From positions 113,617 to 177,616 of the forward strand of contig JADGDS010000008.1 in NCBI GenBank assembly GCA_016744775.1: a stretch of DNA of 64,000 bases. The letters run 5' to 3'. Below, in pieces: positions 38,318-48,417 of this stretch. The notes under the pieces were generated by a model. The model was not told the origin of the DNA and did not search any database. It was given only the letters and a program-made list of their open reading frames with translations. The stretch's first letter is position 1. Every line of letters begins with the position of its first letter. This stretch comes from Candidatus Marithrix sp. (GTDB taxonomy: Bacteria; Pseudomonadota; Gammaproteobacteria; Beggiatoales; Beggiatoaceae). The position numbers and the translations under genes were made by a program.

Positions 38318-38956
38318 ATGAAATATACAGTAAAAGAAATATTCTACACTCTTCAAGGTGAAGGCAGATACGCTGGGAGAGCCGCAGTATTTTGTCGCTT
38401 TGCTGGTTGTAACCTATGGAGCGGGCGTGAAAAGGATCGTGCTACTGCTAATTGTAAATTTTGTGATACCGATTTTATCGGAACAGATGGTGAAGGTGGT
38501 GGAAAATTTTCCACCGCTCAAGCCCTAGTGGATAAAGTCAATAACACATGGCTAGCTACAACACAAAATGATCATAAATTTGTAGTTTGCACAGGTGGTG
38601 AACCCTTATTGCAATTGGATACCCAATTAATCAATGCATTTCATCAAGCTGGATTTGAAATTGCTATTGAAACCAATGGCACCTTAGCGGCACCACCGGG
38701 AATTGACTGGATTTGTGTCAGCCCCAAAGCTAATATGGCTTTAAAAATCACAACTGGTGACGAATTAAAATTAATTTATCCTCAAATTGAAAACACGGCT
38801 GCAAACTTTGAACATCTTGATTTTAAATATTTTTATTTGCAGCCAATGGACGGCTTAGAACTGGAAAAAAATACCAAATTAGCAATAGATTATTGCTTAA
38901 AACATCCACAATGGCGTTTGAGTTTACAAACTCATAAAATTATCGGAATTCAATGA
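38318..38956 (+). CDS. queE: 7-carboxy-7-deazaguanine synthase QueE
   Basis: A 212-residue radical-SAM enzyme of queuosine synthesis. It carries the unusual cluster motif CX14CX2C (C31, C46, C49), the start YTVKEIFYTLQGEGRYAGR and the SAM-binding TGGEPLLQLD. It converts 6-carboxytetrahydropterin to 7-carboxy-7-deazaguanine. Other que genes are not in the window. A G/C-run hairpin follows 10 bases after the stop. Confidence 0.95.
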   Translation: MKYTVKEIFYTLQGEGRYAGRAAVFCRFAGCNLWSGREKDRATANCKFCDTDFIGTDGEGGGKFSTAQALVDKVNNTWLATTQNDHKFVVCTGGEPLLQLDTQLINAFHQAGFEIAIETNGTLAAPPGIDWICVSPKANMALKITTGDELKLIYPQIENTAANFEHLDFKYFYLQPMDGLELEKNTKLAIDYCLKHPQWRLSLQTHKIIGIQ

Positions 38957-38966
38957 ATTAAGTAGC

Positions 38967-38994
38967 AAGCCCCCTAGCCCCCTAAAGGGGGCTT
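38967..38994. terminator. Hairpin AAGCCCCCT / AGGGGGCTT between convergent genes
   Basis: Perfect 9-base arms with a short loop containing a further CCCCT/AGGGG overlap, followed by AAAAATTAATT on the plus strand. It could terminate queE and, on the other strand, the gene ending at 39016. It resembles the other C-run/G-run repeats. Confidence 0.6.
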
Positions 38995-39015
38995 AAAAAT
39001 TAATTATCTTTAACT

Positions 39016-40296
39016 TTACGTCTCATAACGCGGCAACAATTGAATTGTATCATTCATCCAAATATCAATTGCTTTATCTAAGGAAGTTTCAATCTGTTTT
39101 TCCCATTCTTTTTGAGTCGCTGATAAAGCATCTTTTACATCATTTATAAATGATTCACGTTGAGTTAATTCAACTCCTTCATTAATTAAATAATCAATTC
39201 CCAAACCACCTAATGCCCCAACTACCGTACCAACTGGTCCAGCTAAGGTACCTGCTGCACCAGCACCACCAACTAATATTGCTTTAGATACAAAGGGAGC
39301 TGATAATTTTGCAAAAACACCTTTACTAGCAGCTCCTGCTACCGCCGCTGTTGCTCCCTTACCAGCACCAGCAGCTCCAAGTGTTTTGACAGCAATTGCG
39401 CCACCAGCGGCTAATGCACCACCAACTACCGCTTGCTTGGGACCTTTTTCATATTCTGCCATGTTAAATTTTTGCATTTGACTCTTCCAATCAAGAGTTA
39501 ATACTGTATTATCTGTCACTGGCATATCAAGATGGTTAGTATATTTTGATACAAATACTTGAAAATCAGTGTTCATTTTGCTTAAAACAGTAACATAATG
39601 TTCATGTATTTGTTTTAAGGTAAAACGATAGGCAAATTGTAATTTAGGATCAGTAATCTCTGGGCGTAATACAATATTTGTATAATGTTTATGCAAATAT
39701 TTTTCTACATCTAATGATACTGCATCTGAAGTACTTATTGCTTCCGCGCTAAAAGTATGTTTAGTAGCCGATGTTGTTGCTTCCCATAATATTTTATAAG
39801 TAGTGCTGTAAGCAAAATACCAATCAGCAAACCGATCCACACGTGTTTTCATTCGACCAAAAATTTTAACTAATTCTGTATTTAATTCCTGATTTTTTAT
39901 TTTAACTAAATTAGTCTTTTCAGTTTCTAAATAAGCCACTTGTTGATTTACAAATGCAGAATATTCTTTTGCATCCGCAATAACTCGTCTTTTTTTACCA
40001 TCTTTACTTTGATAGACTAACATTACTGTTGGTTTGACTTGAGCTGTTACACCAGTTTTTATAACTGATTCATCATGATGTACAGATTTATTTAAATCCA
40101 AACGCGCTAACAGACTGTCATACCATTGTCGTCCAAAAGTCAGAGCAAAAAATACAAATACAATAAAAGTAAACATCCACATAAAGGATGAAAATATTCC
40201 AAACAAACAACCTCGCCGTTTTGGAGCCTTATATTGAGGAGCCGCTGGAATATATTGAGCATTATCATCTATAACCAGTGTTTTTTTAGATTTCAT
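39016..40296 (-). CDS. Membrane protein with glycine-zipper segment, function unknown
   Basis: A 426-residue protein: basic N-terminus, one transmembrane helix (about 34-54, FSSFMWMFTFIVFVFFALTF), a mostly helical soluble domain, then a Gly/Ala-rich hydrophobic stretch (about 290-375, many GxxxG/AxxxG pairs) resembling glycine-zipper membrane segments. No family is recognised. It starts 2 bases after the acyl-CoA ligase stop, so the two are very probably co-expressed. A role in membrane lipid or storage-granule biology is speculative. Confidence 0.55.
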   Translation of the reverse strand: MKSKKTLVIDDNAQYIPAAPQYKAPKRRGCLFGIFSSFMWMFTFIVFVFFALTFGRQWYDSLLARLDLNKSVHHDESVIKTGVTAQVKPTVMLVYQSKDGKKRRVIADAKEYSAFVNQQVAYLETEKTNLVKIKNQELNTELVKIFGRMKTRVDRFADWYFAYSTTYKILWEATTSATKHTFSAEAISTSDAVSLDVEKYLHKHYTNIVLRPEITDPKLQFAYRFTLKQIHEHYVTVLSKMNTDFQVFVSKYTNHLDMPVTDNTVLTLDWKSQMQKFNMAEYEKGPKQAVVGGALAAGGAIAVKTLGAAGAGKGATAAVAGAASKGVFAKLSAPFVSKAILVGGAGAAGTLAGPVGTVVGALGGLGIDYLINEGVELTQRESFINDVKDALSATQKEWEKQIETSLDKAIDIWMNDTIQLLPRYET

Positions 40297-40298
40297 AA

Positions 40299-42023
40299 TT
40301 AAAAACCTTCATACATTTTTTCAATGACAGTTTCATATCTATTGATAATAACTGCCCGTTTCATTTTTAATGTTGGAGTCAATAAACCATTTTCCACGTT
40401 CCAAGGTTCCAAAGAGAATGAGACGCGGCGTATTTGGGCATAACCGGGAAAATCTTTTATATGTTTGGCAATACGTTTTAAGACTGCTTGTTTTGGATCA
40501 ATATTTAATTCTTTAGTAAACTTTTCCCAATGCTCAGGGTTTAAAACGATTAAACAACTTAAAAATGGCTTGCCTTCACCAATTACCATAACTTGATCAA
40601 ACAGATTATCAATTAGAATTGCCATTTCCATATCAGTAGGAGGAACTTTTTCTCCATTACCCATAACAATAATATCTTTTAAACGCCCAGTTATATATAA
40701 ATGTCCACCTTCATCTATACGCGCTTTATCTCCAGTGTGAAACCATCCATCCTGATCAATAACTGCCGCTGTCGCTGTAGGATTATTCCAATAGCCTAAC
40801 ATTACATATGGGCTATGGGTTAATAATTCATCATTTTCACCTAACTTGACTTTTGCGCCGGGTATTACTGTACCAATACTACTTGGTATATTATCTTCTA
40901 GTCTATTAACACTTATAACTGGGCTAGTTTCTGTTAAACCATAACCTTGTAATAACTTTAAACCTAAACCTATAAATAATTTAGAAATTTCTGGCGATAA
41001 TGCTGCTCCTCCACTAACGGCAAAGCGCATTCTTCCACCTAATTTTGCTAACACAGTTTGTGCCACTAACTTATTTAATAGCGGCCATAATAACAATTTA
41101 TAATGCCATCCTGCACGTTTTTGCTGATATTCAAAACGTCGCCATCCAACATCTATAGTCAAATTAAATAGCTTTTTCGCAACAACAGATTTTTTTTCTA
41201 ACTGATTTTGAATCTTACTATAAACTTGCTCATAAATACGAGGCACCGAGATTAAAACAGTTGGAGATTGGGTAATTAAATCCGTTGCTAACTGTGGAAC
41301 TGAGCGAGCATAAGCAACAGTAGCATTCACAACCATAGGTAAATAATATCCACCTGTGCGTTCAAAGGTATGAGACAATGGCAAAAAAGATAAAAATAAA
41401 TCACTTGACTTAAATTCAGTACATTCTGAAATAGATAAAGCATTACCAACAAGATTACGATGACTAAGCATAACTCCTTTAGGCTTACCGGTGGTGCCAG
41501 ATGTATAAACAATGCTAGCTAATTCATCTGGAGCCGATTCTTCAGCGCGTAATGATTCAGTAGTAGAATTAGGCAACCAATTTTCTAAACTGATTAAACG
41601 TTCATCATTTGATGATGTAGAATCAATAGTCACAATCCGTTGCACAGATTCTAATTTGGATAAAGACTTCCATTGTTTTGCGCCTGCTATTACCAATAAT
41701 TTGACATTAGCATCATTAATAATATATGCAATATTATCAGGGCGATCATCCATATATAATGGTACAGTTACCAAGCCTAATCCAAGAGCCGCTTGATCAA
41801 ACATTACCCATTCAGGGCAATTACGTAACATTATAGCAACTCTATCACCAGCGGCTAAATTTTCTTTTGCTAATGCCGTTTGCCAATTTGCAACATGTAC
41901 AGACATATCTTGCCAAGTCAAATCATGCCAATTTTTATTTGCAAAATACCGATAAGCAATATGCTCAGGAGAACGTTTGACACGTTCACGAAATAATTGT
42001 GCTAATGTAGTTACAGTTATCAT
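40299..42023 (-). CDS. Long-chain acyl-CoA synthetase (AMP-binding, FAA1/FadD15-like)
   Basis: A 574-residue adenylate-forming enzyme with P-loop YTSGTTGKPKGVMLSH, core motif LQGYGLTETSPV, hinge ITGRLKDIIV and the GNGEKVPP loop of the eukaryotic-like FAA1/'AMP-dependent synthetase' branch. It activates fatty acids with ATP and CoA on the inner face of the membrane. It forms a two-gene unit with the downstream glycine-zipper protein. The FadL-type porin at 14578 may supply substrate but is not linked. Confidence 0.9.
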   Translation of the reverse strand: MITVTTLAQLFRERVKRSPEHIAYRYFANKNWHDLTWQDMSVHVANWQTALAKENLAAGDRVAIMLRNCPEWVMFDQAALGLGLVTVPLYMDDRPDNIAYIINDANVKLLVIAGAKQWKSLSKLESVQRIVTIDSTSSNDERLISLENWLPNSTTESLRAEESAPDELASIVYTSGTTGKPKGVMLSHRNLVGNALSISECTEFKSSDLFLSFLPLSHTFERTGGYYLPMVVNATVAYARSVPQLATDLITQSPTVLISVPRIYEQVYSKIQNQLEKKSVVAKKLFNLTIDVGWRRFEYQQKRAGWHYKLLLWPLLNKLVAQTVLAKLGGRMRFAVSGGAALSPEISKLFIGLGLKLLQGYGLTETSPVISVNRLEDNIPSSIGTVIPGAKVKLGENDELLTHSPYVMLGYWNNPTATAAVIDQDGWFHTGDKARIDEGGHLYITGRLKDIIVMGNGEKVPPTDMEMAILIDNLFDQVMVIGEGKPFLSCLIVLNPEHWEKFTKELNIDPKQAVLKRIAKHIKDFPGYAQIRRVSFSLEPWNVENGLLTPTLKMKRAVIINRYETVIEKMYEGF

Positions 42024-42127
42024 TCTTATAATTCCATATAAATAATAAGTTGATTAAAACGAGTTTTTATGCCAACATATAACAGTTGTAAATTAAGCAA
42101 GTATAATCTAATTAAGGAGAAATAAAT

Positions 42128-43249
42128 ATGTTAAGGGCAGTAAAACCAATTCAATTATTGCCAGTTTTGGTAGGTTTGGTATTATTGAATGGTTGTTCAA
42201 CCAATGCGGTTAATCAAAAAGATAATGGAGTAATTCCAGAAATTTCTTCATCAGAAGAAGAAATACAAAATTATCATATTGTCAAACGTGGTGAGAGTTT
42301 ATATAGTATTGCAACAATGTATGGTCGTGATCATAAAGATCTTGCACGTTGGAATAATATTCCACCACCTTTTGCACTTAATATTGGTCAACGTTTAATT
42401 CTCGATGGATCACCTGCCGATGATTATAATGATCCAGAACCAGAAACACCAATTGTAGAAGCACCACCAGTTCCAGAAGGCAGTCATAGAGTTGAAGCCA
42501 AGGAAACTTTATTTGCTATTGCACGAAAATATGGTAAAAATTGGCGTGATATTGCAAAATGGAATAATCTTCAACAACCTTATAATGTACAAACAGGGCA
42601 AATTTTAGTAGTTACAGCACCTATTGGTGAAGAACCAGCAAATAATGATCCAATTATTACAACACCTACTGTTACTAATCCTGTATCCAATAATGATCCG
42701 AATTTTCACATTGTAGCAAAAGGAGACAATTTATTTAAGATTGCTAAACACTATGGGCGTAGTATGGCAGAATTAGCTAGATGGAATAATATTCCAGCTC
42801 CATTCAGTGTTAGATTAGGGCAAAAATTGCGTGTTACTCCACTACCAGAAGGTGTTGTCGATAACACATTACCATCAGCTTTACCATCTGTATCTGATTC
42901 AGATTATCATATTGTACAAGCTAAAGACACTTTATATAGTATATCTAAAATATATAAAATAAGTGTGGCTAATTTGAAATTATGGAATAAGTTGCAACCG
43001 CCTTTCAATGTATTTATAGGGCAAAAATTAAGAATTACACCACCTGCAACATCATCAAATAGTGGTGGTTTACGTCCAGTTGTATTAAATTCAATTCCTA
43101 GCTATCATATAAGCAGATCAGGAGAAACTTTGGACTATATTGCTGATAAATATGGTTTATCAGCTTCAGATATAGCTAAATGGAATGGTATTGGTAGCCC
43201 GCCTAATATATATCCCGGGCAAAGATTAAAACTCACTCCACCACGTTAA
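42128..43249 (+). CDS. Lipoprotein with five LysM domains
   Basis: A 373-residue lipoprotein (lipobox cysteine C23 in LLNGC) followed by five LysM peptidoglycan-binding repeats of the form YHIVKRGESLYSIATMYG ... RWNNI ... GQRL. Proline-rich linkers separate them. An AAGGAG site lies upstream. It occupies the position of nlpD in the nlpD-rpoS arrangement but has no M23 endopeptidase domain, so it cannot be the usual amidase activator NlpD. It probably anchors to the cell wall. Confidence 0.85.
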   Translation: MLRAVKPIQLLPVLVGLVLLNGCSTNAVNQKDNGVIPEISSSEEEIQNYHIVKRGESLYSIATMYGRDHKDLARWNNIPPPFALNIGQRLILDGSPADDYNDPEPETPIVEAPPVPEGSHRVEAKETLFAIARKYGKNWRDIAKWNNLQQPYNVQTGQILVVTAPIGEEPANNDPIITTPTVTNPVSNNDPNFHIVAKGDNLFKIAKHYGRSMAELARWNNIPAPFSVRLGQKLRVTPLPEGVVDNTLPSALPSVSDSDYHIVQAKDTLYSISKIYKISVANLKLWNKLQPPFNVFIGQKLRITPPATSSNSGGLRPVVLNSIPSYHISRSGETLDYIADKYGLSASDIAKWNGIGSPPNIYPGQRLKLTPPR

Positions 43250-43262
43250 TCAATATAATTTA

Positions 43263-43296
43263 AGATCTGACAAGTCTTTAAAAACCTGTCAGATCT
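43263..43296. repeat. Palindromic repeat, family B (copy 4, slightly diverged)
   Basis: AGATCTGACAAGTCT / AACCTGTCAGATCT around a TTTAAA centre, between the two LysM genes. Confidence 0.75.
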
Positions 43297-43319
43297 TTGA
43301 ACTAAGATTTTATAAAATT

Positions 43320-44438
43320 ATGTATTTATTATTTATATTAGCCATAATAGTACCGTTTCAAGTACATGCAACTTCAACACTATATAATTATAGTTATAGT
43401 GAGACAAAACCTGTAAAATTATTTTCAGCATCTAAATCAAAACCACTGAAAGTTTCCTCTACTAGCCAGAAAAAACGCAAAACTAAAACTTCTCATGTTG
43501 TTAGACGTGGTGAAACTATATATACGATAGCACGACGCTATCGTTATAGCGTCAAGCAATTAGCTAGATGGAACGGTTTAAAATATCCATATAAACTGAA
43601 AGCCGGAAGACGTTTACGTGTTACACCATTATCTAAGAGTCGTCGTTCTACTAACAAAAAAACTAACGGTTCTCATATTGTTAAACGTGGTGAAAATATT
43701 TACAAGATCGCACGACGTTATCGTCATAGCGTAAAGCAATTAGCTAGATGGAACGGTTTAAAATCTCCATATAAACTGAAAGCCGGAAGACGTTTACGTA
43801 TTGCACCATTACCGTGGAGTAGTCGTGTTAATAAAAAGCCTAAAGTTAGAATCAAAGCGAAAAAAATAACAAAACCAACCAATATTAAATCACCCTCATC
43901 TGGCAATACTACAGGCTATCATAAGGTTCAAGCTGGAGAAACATTATATCGTATATCCAAACGCTATCGTGTTAGTGCTACTAATATAACTCGATGGAAT
44001 CGTTTATCTAAACCTTATAATTTATCAGTTGGACAAATTTTAAGAGTTTATTCACCATCAGGTGTTCGTTTAGGAAGTAAGAAAAGAACAAATAGAAGGA
44101 GGATAACTAGAACTCGCACTAATAGCCGCTATTATACAGTATCTAAGGGAGATACCTTATATAGCATTGCTAGACGTTATAGAACATCAGTTCAAAAAAT
44201 TGCTATAAGAAATAAGTTAAAAAAACCTTATTTCTTATATAAGGGGCAAAGATTAAAAATTAACTCAACAAAGACTAGTTCTAAAAAACGTACTCATTAC
44301 CATTATGTTAAAGCTGGAGAAAATCTTAAAATTATTGCAGCTAAGTATGGTGTACAAGCTTATCAGCTAAGCAAACAAAATGGTATAGGTAATCCTTATA
44401 CGATTTATCCCGGGCAAAGATTATCTATAATAAAATAA
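43320..44438 (+). CDS. Secreted protein with five LysM domains
   Basis: A 372-residue protein with an N-terminal hydrophobic signal ([17 protein letters not shown]) and five LysM domains, strongly basic (Lys/Arg-rich linkers [18 protein letters not shown]). The first two LysM units are nearly identical in DNA over about 140 bases, a recent duplication. No M23 or other catalytic domain is present. It ends 5 bases before rpoS, so rpoS is probably transcribed with it, as nlpD and rpoS are in other species. Confidence 0.85.
   Translation: MYLLFILAIIVPFQVHATSTLYNYSYSETKPVKLFSASKSKPLKVSSTSQKKRKTKTSHVVRRGETIYTIARRYRYSVKQLARWNGLKYPYKLKAGRRLRVTPLSKSRRSTNKKTNGSHIVKRGENIYKIARRYRHSVKQLARWNGLKSPYKLKAGRRLRIAPLPWSSRVNKKPKVRIKAKKITKPTNIKSPSSGNTTGYHKVQAGETLYRISKRYRVSATNITRWNRLSKPYNLSVGQILRVYSPSGVRLGSKKRTNRRRITRTRTNSRYYTVSKGDTLYSIARRYRTSVQKIAIRNKLKKPYFLYKGQRLKINSTKTSSKKRTHYHYVKAGENLKIIAAKYGVQAYQLSKQNGIGNPYTIYPGQRLSIIK
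43491..43812 (+). repeat. Two tandem 142-base copies encoding LysM units
   Basis: 43491-43632 and 43671-43812 are spaced exactly 180 bases apart and share a run of about 60 bases with one mismatch (from AGCAATTAGCTAGATGGAAC on). They encode the first two LysM domains of the protein at 43320. Confidence 0.85.
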
Positions 44439-44443
44439 AGCTT

Positions 44444-45376
44444 ATGGAAGATAAAGTTCTTGATGACAAAGAATTATTAGAAACATTCAAACAAGATGAT
44501 TTGCACTCAGAACCTGATTTGGTGCCTGAAAGAGATACAACTAGTCGGGATGCTACTCAGATCTATTTGCAAGAAATTAGTCATCATGAACTTTTAACCG
44601 CTGAAGAAGAAGTTAAATATGCACGACTTACATTAAAAGGTGATGTAAAAGCGCGTCAGCATTTAATTGAGGCGAACTTACGTTTAGTTGTCAAAATAGC
44701 ACGACCCTATAGAAATAGCGGTTTAGCATTACTGGATTTAATTGAAGAAGGTAATATTGGTTTAATCCAAGCAGTTGAAAAATTTGATCCTGAAAGAGGA
44801 TTTCGTTTTTCAACTTATGCCACATGGTGGATTAAACAATCCATGGTGCGTGCTATTATGAATCAAGCTCGTACTATTCGTTTACCAGTTCATATTGTCA
44901 GAGAAATAAATATTTGTTCACGCACCATTAAACAACTTTCTCAAAAAATGGATCGTGAACCAAATATTGATGAAATAGCGGCAGAACTTAATAAATCTCC
45001 TGAAGAAGTTCACAAGATGTTAGGATGGGATCAAAAGATTACATCGATAGATAATCCATATACGGCAGACTCTGATAAAAGTCCAATTGATAACATTGCT
45101 GATGAATGTAATATTGATCCTTTACAAATATTACAAGAAAATGATTTAACAACCATATTTAAATCATGGTTAAACCAACTACCAGAAAAACATCGCCTAA
45201 TTATTCAATATCGCTTTGGTTTAGATAATGAGGATCCAAAAACATTAGAAGAAGTAGGCAATGCCGTTGGTTTAACTCGTGAACGAGTAAGACAAATTCA
45301 AATTAAAGCCATTAAAAAATTATCTGAAATCATCACCAATGAAGGATTTGCGATTTCTGATTTTATATCCCTATAA
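44444..45376 (+). CDS. rpoS: RNA polymerase sigma factor RpoS
   Basis: A 310-residue sigma-70 factor. It matches RpoS rather than RpoD or Rpo[23 protein letters not shown] opens region 1.2, followed by [27 protein letters not shown] and [14 protein letters not shown] (region 2), and a region 4 helix [17 protein letters not shown]. It lies 5 bases after a LysM gene, the classic nlpD-rpoS order. It governs stationary-phase and stress promoters. The stop overlaps the convergent dehydrogenase gene by 6 bases. Confidence 0.93.
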   Translation: MEDKVLDDKELLETFKQDDLHSEPDLVPERDTTSRDATQIYLQEISHHELLTAEEEVKYARLTLKGDVKARQHLIEANLRLVVKIARPYRNSGLALLDLIEEGNIGLIQAVEKFDPERGFRFSTYATWWIKQSMVRAIMNQARTIRLPVHIVREINICSRTIKQLSQKMDREPNIDEIAAELNKSPEEVHKMLGWDQKITSIDNPYTADSDKSPIDNIADECNIDPLQILQENDLTTIFKSWLNQLPEKHRLIIQYRFGLDNEDPKTLEEVGNAVGLTRERVRQIQIKAIKKLSEIITNEGFAISDFISL

Positions 45377-46822
45377 TCCACCCATACACACATATTTAAT
45401 TTCTAAATACTCATCAACTCCATATTTAGAGCCTTCACGCCCCAAGCCTGATTCTTTAATACCCCCAAATGGAGCTACAACACTAGAAATAATACCCTCA
45501 TTAATACCGACCATACCATATTCTAAAGCCTCTGCAATCCGCCAAGCACGACCCAAATTACGAGTATAAAAATAAGAAGCTAAGCCAAATGGTGTATCAT
45601 TAGCTAAAGCAATAGCCTCTTTTTCCGCTTTAAAACGAAACAGTGGTGCAACTGGTCCAAAAGTTTCTTCTTGAGCTATTTTCATATTAGCTGTTACTTC
45701 AGTTAAAACGGTTGGCTCAAAAAATGTTCCACCAAGCGTATGTCGTTGACCACCTTGTATAACTTTTGCACCCTTAGTTAGCGCATTACCAATATGATCT
45801 TCAACTTTTTCGACAGCGGCTATATTAATTAATGGACCCTGTTGAGTATCACTTTTTAAACCATCACCAACTTTTAATTTAGCTACAGCTTGTGCTAATT
45901 TTTCAGCAAATTCATCATAGACATTATCTTGTACCAGAAAACGATTGGTGCAAACACAAGTTTGTCCAGTATTGCGGTATTTAGAAGCAATGGCACCTTC
46001 TACAGCAGCATTTATATCAGCATCATCAAATACTATAAAAGGCGCGTTACCTCCTAATTCTAAAGATACTTTTTTTACAGTGCTTGCGCATTGCTGCATT
46101 AGCAATTTACCAATTTCAGTCGAACCAGTAAACGATAACTTACGCACTATTGGATTACTGGTTAATTCAGCACCAATTGCTTTTGGATTACCGGTAAGAA
46201 CATTAATTACACCTTTAGGAAAACCAGCGCGTTCTGCTAATTTTACTAATGCTAATGCTGAATATGGAGTTAAAGCTGCTGGCTTGATTATAACTGGGCA
46301 ACCTACTGCTAAAGCTGGAGCGCATTTACGAGTAATCATTGCATTAGGAAAATTCCAAGGCGTTATGGCGGCAACTACGCCTATTGGTTGTTTAATAACA
46401 ACAATACGTCGCCCAGCTTGTGGTGTTGGAATCACATCACCATAAATTCGTTTAGCTTCTTCAGCAAACCATTCAATAAAGGATGCGCCATAGGCTATTT
46501 CACCTTGAGATTCTGCTAATGGTTTACCTTGTTCAGCAGTCATTATGATGGCTAAATCTTGTTGATTTTCTATAATTAAATTAAACCAGCTACGCATGAT
46601 CTCAGAACGTTCTGAAGCGGTTTTATTACGCCATTCAGGCAAAACGGCATTGGCAGCATCAATAGCTTGACTAGTTTCAATTTGACCCATATTAGGTATG
46701 GTGCCAAGTATAGTATTATCAGCAGGATTTGTAACTTGAATAACATCATTATTATTGGCATCAACCCAAGTGCCATTAATATACGCTTGCTGATTAAATA
46801 AACTAGGATCATTGAGTTGCAT
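45371..46822 (-). CDS. gabD: NAD(P)-dependent succinate-semialdehyde dehydrogenase
   Basis: A 483-residue aldehyde dehydrogenase. The cofactor segment [14 protein letters not shown], the general base in [16 protein letters not shown] and the catalytic cysteine region [12 protein letters not shown] (with the extra Cys typical of GabD) place it as succinate-semialdehyde dehydrogenase, oxidising succinate semialdehyde to succinate. It has no gabT neighbour. It is convergent with rpoS (6-base overlap). Other short-chain semialdehydes are possible substrates. Confidence 0.9.
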   Translation of the reverse strand: MQLNDPSLFNQQAYINGTWVDANNNDVIQVTNPADNTILGTIPNMGQIETSQAIDAANAVLPEWRNKTASERSEIMRSWFNLIIENQQDLAIIMTAEQGKPLAESQGEIAYGASFIEWFAEEAKRIYGDVIPTPQAGRRIVVIKQPIGVVAAITPWNFPNAMITRKCAPALAVGCPVIIKPAALTPYSALALVKLAERAGFPKGVINVLTGNPKAIGAELTSNPIVRKLSFTGSTEIGKLLMQQCASTVKKVSLELGGNAPFIVFDDADINAAVEGAIASKYRNTGQTCVCTNRFLVQDNVYDEFAEKLAQAVAKLKVGDGLKSDTQQGPLINIAAVEKVEDHIGNALTKGAKVIQGGQRHTLGGTFFEPTVLTEVTANMKIAQEETFGPVAPLFRFKAEKEAIALANDTPFGLASYFYTRNLGRAWRIAEALEYGMVGINEGIISSVVAPFGGIKESGLGREGSKYGVDEYLEIKYVCMGGL

Positions 46823-46930
46823 AGTAGTTACCTAAAATTGATGTTAAAGATAACATCTATTATAGTACAGAAATAAACAAATTTCTGCTATGCTGAAGTT
46901 ATTATTAATAGTTAATAGACACGTTATAAT

Positions 46931-48010
46931 ATGAAAAATATTTTTTTAGGCTTATTGATATTAGGAATTATTAGTGCTTGCGCTAGCCCGAAACCTATAC
47001 CTGAACCTGAACCAATAGTTGAACCAATACCTGAACCAATACCTGAACCAATACCTGAACCAATACCTGAACCAATACCTGAACCACCGGTTGAAGAAGT
47101 AAAAGGTAAATGTATCGAATCGCCAGATAAATGTGTAAATCGTTGGGGTATTTATCTTGACCCAAATGGGAATTGTTATCAAGGTTATTTTAAAGACAGC
47201 AAAAGAGATGGTGATGGAACTCTTATAAAAGAAAATGGTACTAAAATTACAACATTTTGGAAGAATGACGAACAGGTAGGTGAAAGAGCGCGTGATATTG
47301 GCAGAACTATGGAAATGAAGTTTGATCCAATCAAACTAAAACAAAGTTGTACTAATATTATTAATCAAGCCTTATTTGGTACACCTGAAAAAGATAAACC
47401 AAAAGCCAATTCAGAACCAGTATCAATATCTTTAGAAAGCTGTTCCGGTGAAGATCAATTTTCTAAATTATTGCATAAAATTGCTACACAATTAGGGCGT
47501 TCTTGTGAAATTGCAGAATCTTTTTTATCTTCAGTTGATGATTTTATTTCAGAATTACAGAATAATTTATCTAAAGTAGCTTCCACTAAAACGCCGCTTG
47601 CAAAAAAATCTGAACTTATAACTACTACTTTGAACTATTTTGAAAATGATAAAAGTTGTATTGAAGTTGGTGAGAGTAAAATTTGTATTCCTCTTCAAAC
47701 TTTATTGTCTGACTTAGTAACATTGAATGATACTGCACATACAGTTAAGTTAAACTTTCAAGGTAAAAATAAATTAGGTGAAATTAAAAAGTTAGAAGAT
47801 GATTTATATAGATTTTCTATTAGCAAATGGGAACGTTTTATAATTTGCAAACAAGAAGATGAAGCTTGTGATATAACTTATAGTCATCGAAAATTTAATA
47901 TTATATTTCATAATAAATTGGTGTGGAATATGAAGGTAAGAACTATTACATTAAATGAATTTCTTACAGAAGCTGAATATGCTCAACGTCAACAAACATC
48001 ACAGCAATGA
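46931..48010 (+). CDS. Lipoprotein with PEPI repeats and a MORN-like motif
   Basis: A 359-residue lipoprotein (cysteine C17 in IISAC). A proline/glutamate linker built from PEPI repeats spans about 21-54. Then comes a domain CIESPDKCVNRWGIYLD...NCYQGYFKDSKRDGDGTL, which has a MORN-like 'GYFKDGKRDGDG' pattern and paired cysteines, and an unassigned C-terminal half. The domain is shared with the next gene, so the two are paralogues. It overlaps that gene by ATGA. Envelope location likely; function unknown. Confidence 0.65.
   Translation: MKNIFLGLLILGIISACASPKPIPEPEPIVEPIPEPIPEPIPEPIPEPIPEPPVEEVKGKCIESPDKCVNRWGIYLDPNGNCYQGYFKDSKRDGDGTLIKENGTKITTFWKNDEQVGERARDIGRTMEMKFDPIKLKQSCTNIINQALFGTPEKDKPKANSEPVSISLESCSGEDQFSKLLHKIATQLGRSCEIAESFLSSVDDFISELQNNLSKVASTKTPLAKKSELITTTLNYFENDKSCIEVGESKICIPLQTLLSDLVTLNDTAHTVKLNFQGKNKLGEIKKLEDDLYRFSISKWERFIICKQEDEACDITYSHRKFNIIFHNKLVWNMKVRTITLNEFLTEAEYAQRQQTSQQ
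47021..47080 (+). repeat. Five perfect 12-base tandem repeats (GAACCAATACCT)
   Basis: In-frame tandem array coding for EPIP units inside the lipoprotein linker, with imperfect units on both sides. Length variation by slippage is likely. Confidence 0.9.
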
Positions 48011-48417
48011 ATAAAAAAATTTATTTAAATATATTAGTAATAGGCTTAGTGTCTGCTTGCGCTGCTCCTCCTAAACGCTTGCCGCCGCCATATTTACCAC
48101 CTGTGTTAGATGACCCTATAATTCATAAAAAGCTTTATAAAAAAACTGGTTGTATGGAATCTCCCGACAAATGTATTAATCGTTGGGGAATATTTTTATA
48201 TGGATATGAAGATTGTTATCAAGGTTATTTTAAAGATGGTAAAAGAGATGGTGATGGTATTTTATATTCATCAAATAAAGAAGCCCTTAAAAGCTTTTGG
48301 AAACTAGATCAAGAACTTGGTGAAGATGCACGTACTCTTGGTAGAGCATTGGAAATGCGTTATGATCCAATTAAATTAGAAAAACATTGTACAGATTTTA
48401 TGGGAACAAAAAAATAA
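48007..48417 (+). CDS. Small lipoprotein, paralogue of the preceding gene
   Basis: A 136-residue lipoprotein (C18 in LVSAC) with a proline-rich linker and the same CMESPDKCINRWGIFL ... CYQGYFKDGKRDGDGIL ... EMRYDPIKLEKHC domain as the gene before it, without the long C-terminal half. Translationally coupled on both sides: ATGA with the upstream gene, TAATG with lolB. The three genes therefore form one operon of lipoproteins. Confidence 0.65.
   Translation: MNKKIYLNILVIGLVSACAAPPKRLPPPYLPPVLDDPIIHKKLYKKTGCMESPDKCINRWGIFLYGYEDCYQGYFKDGKRDGDGILYSSNKEALKSFWKLDQELGEDARTLGRALEMRYDPIKLEKHCTDFMGTKK

Noticed and set aside
45945..46445. 166-codon plus-strand open frame
   Set aside because: Shadow of gabD on the opposite strand; no start signal or family resemblance.
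47021..47080. CRISPR-like repeats
   Set aside because: The 12-base units are contiguous and coding; there are no spacers.
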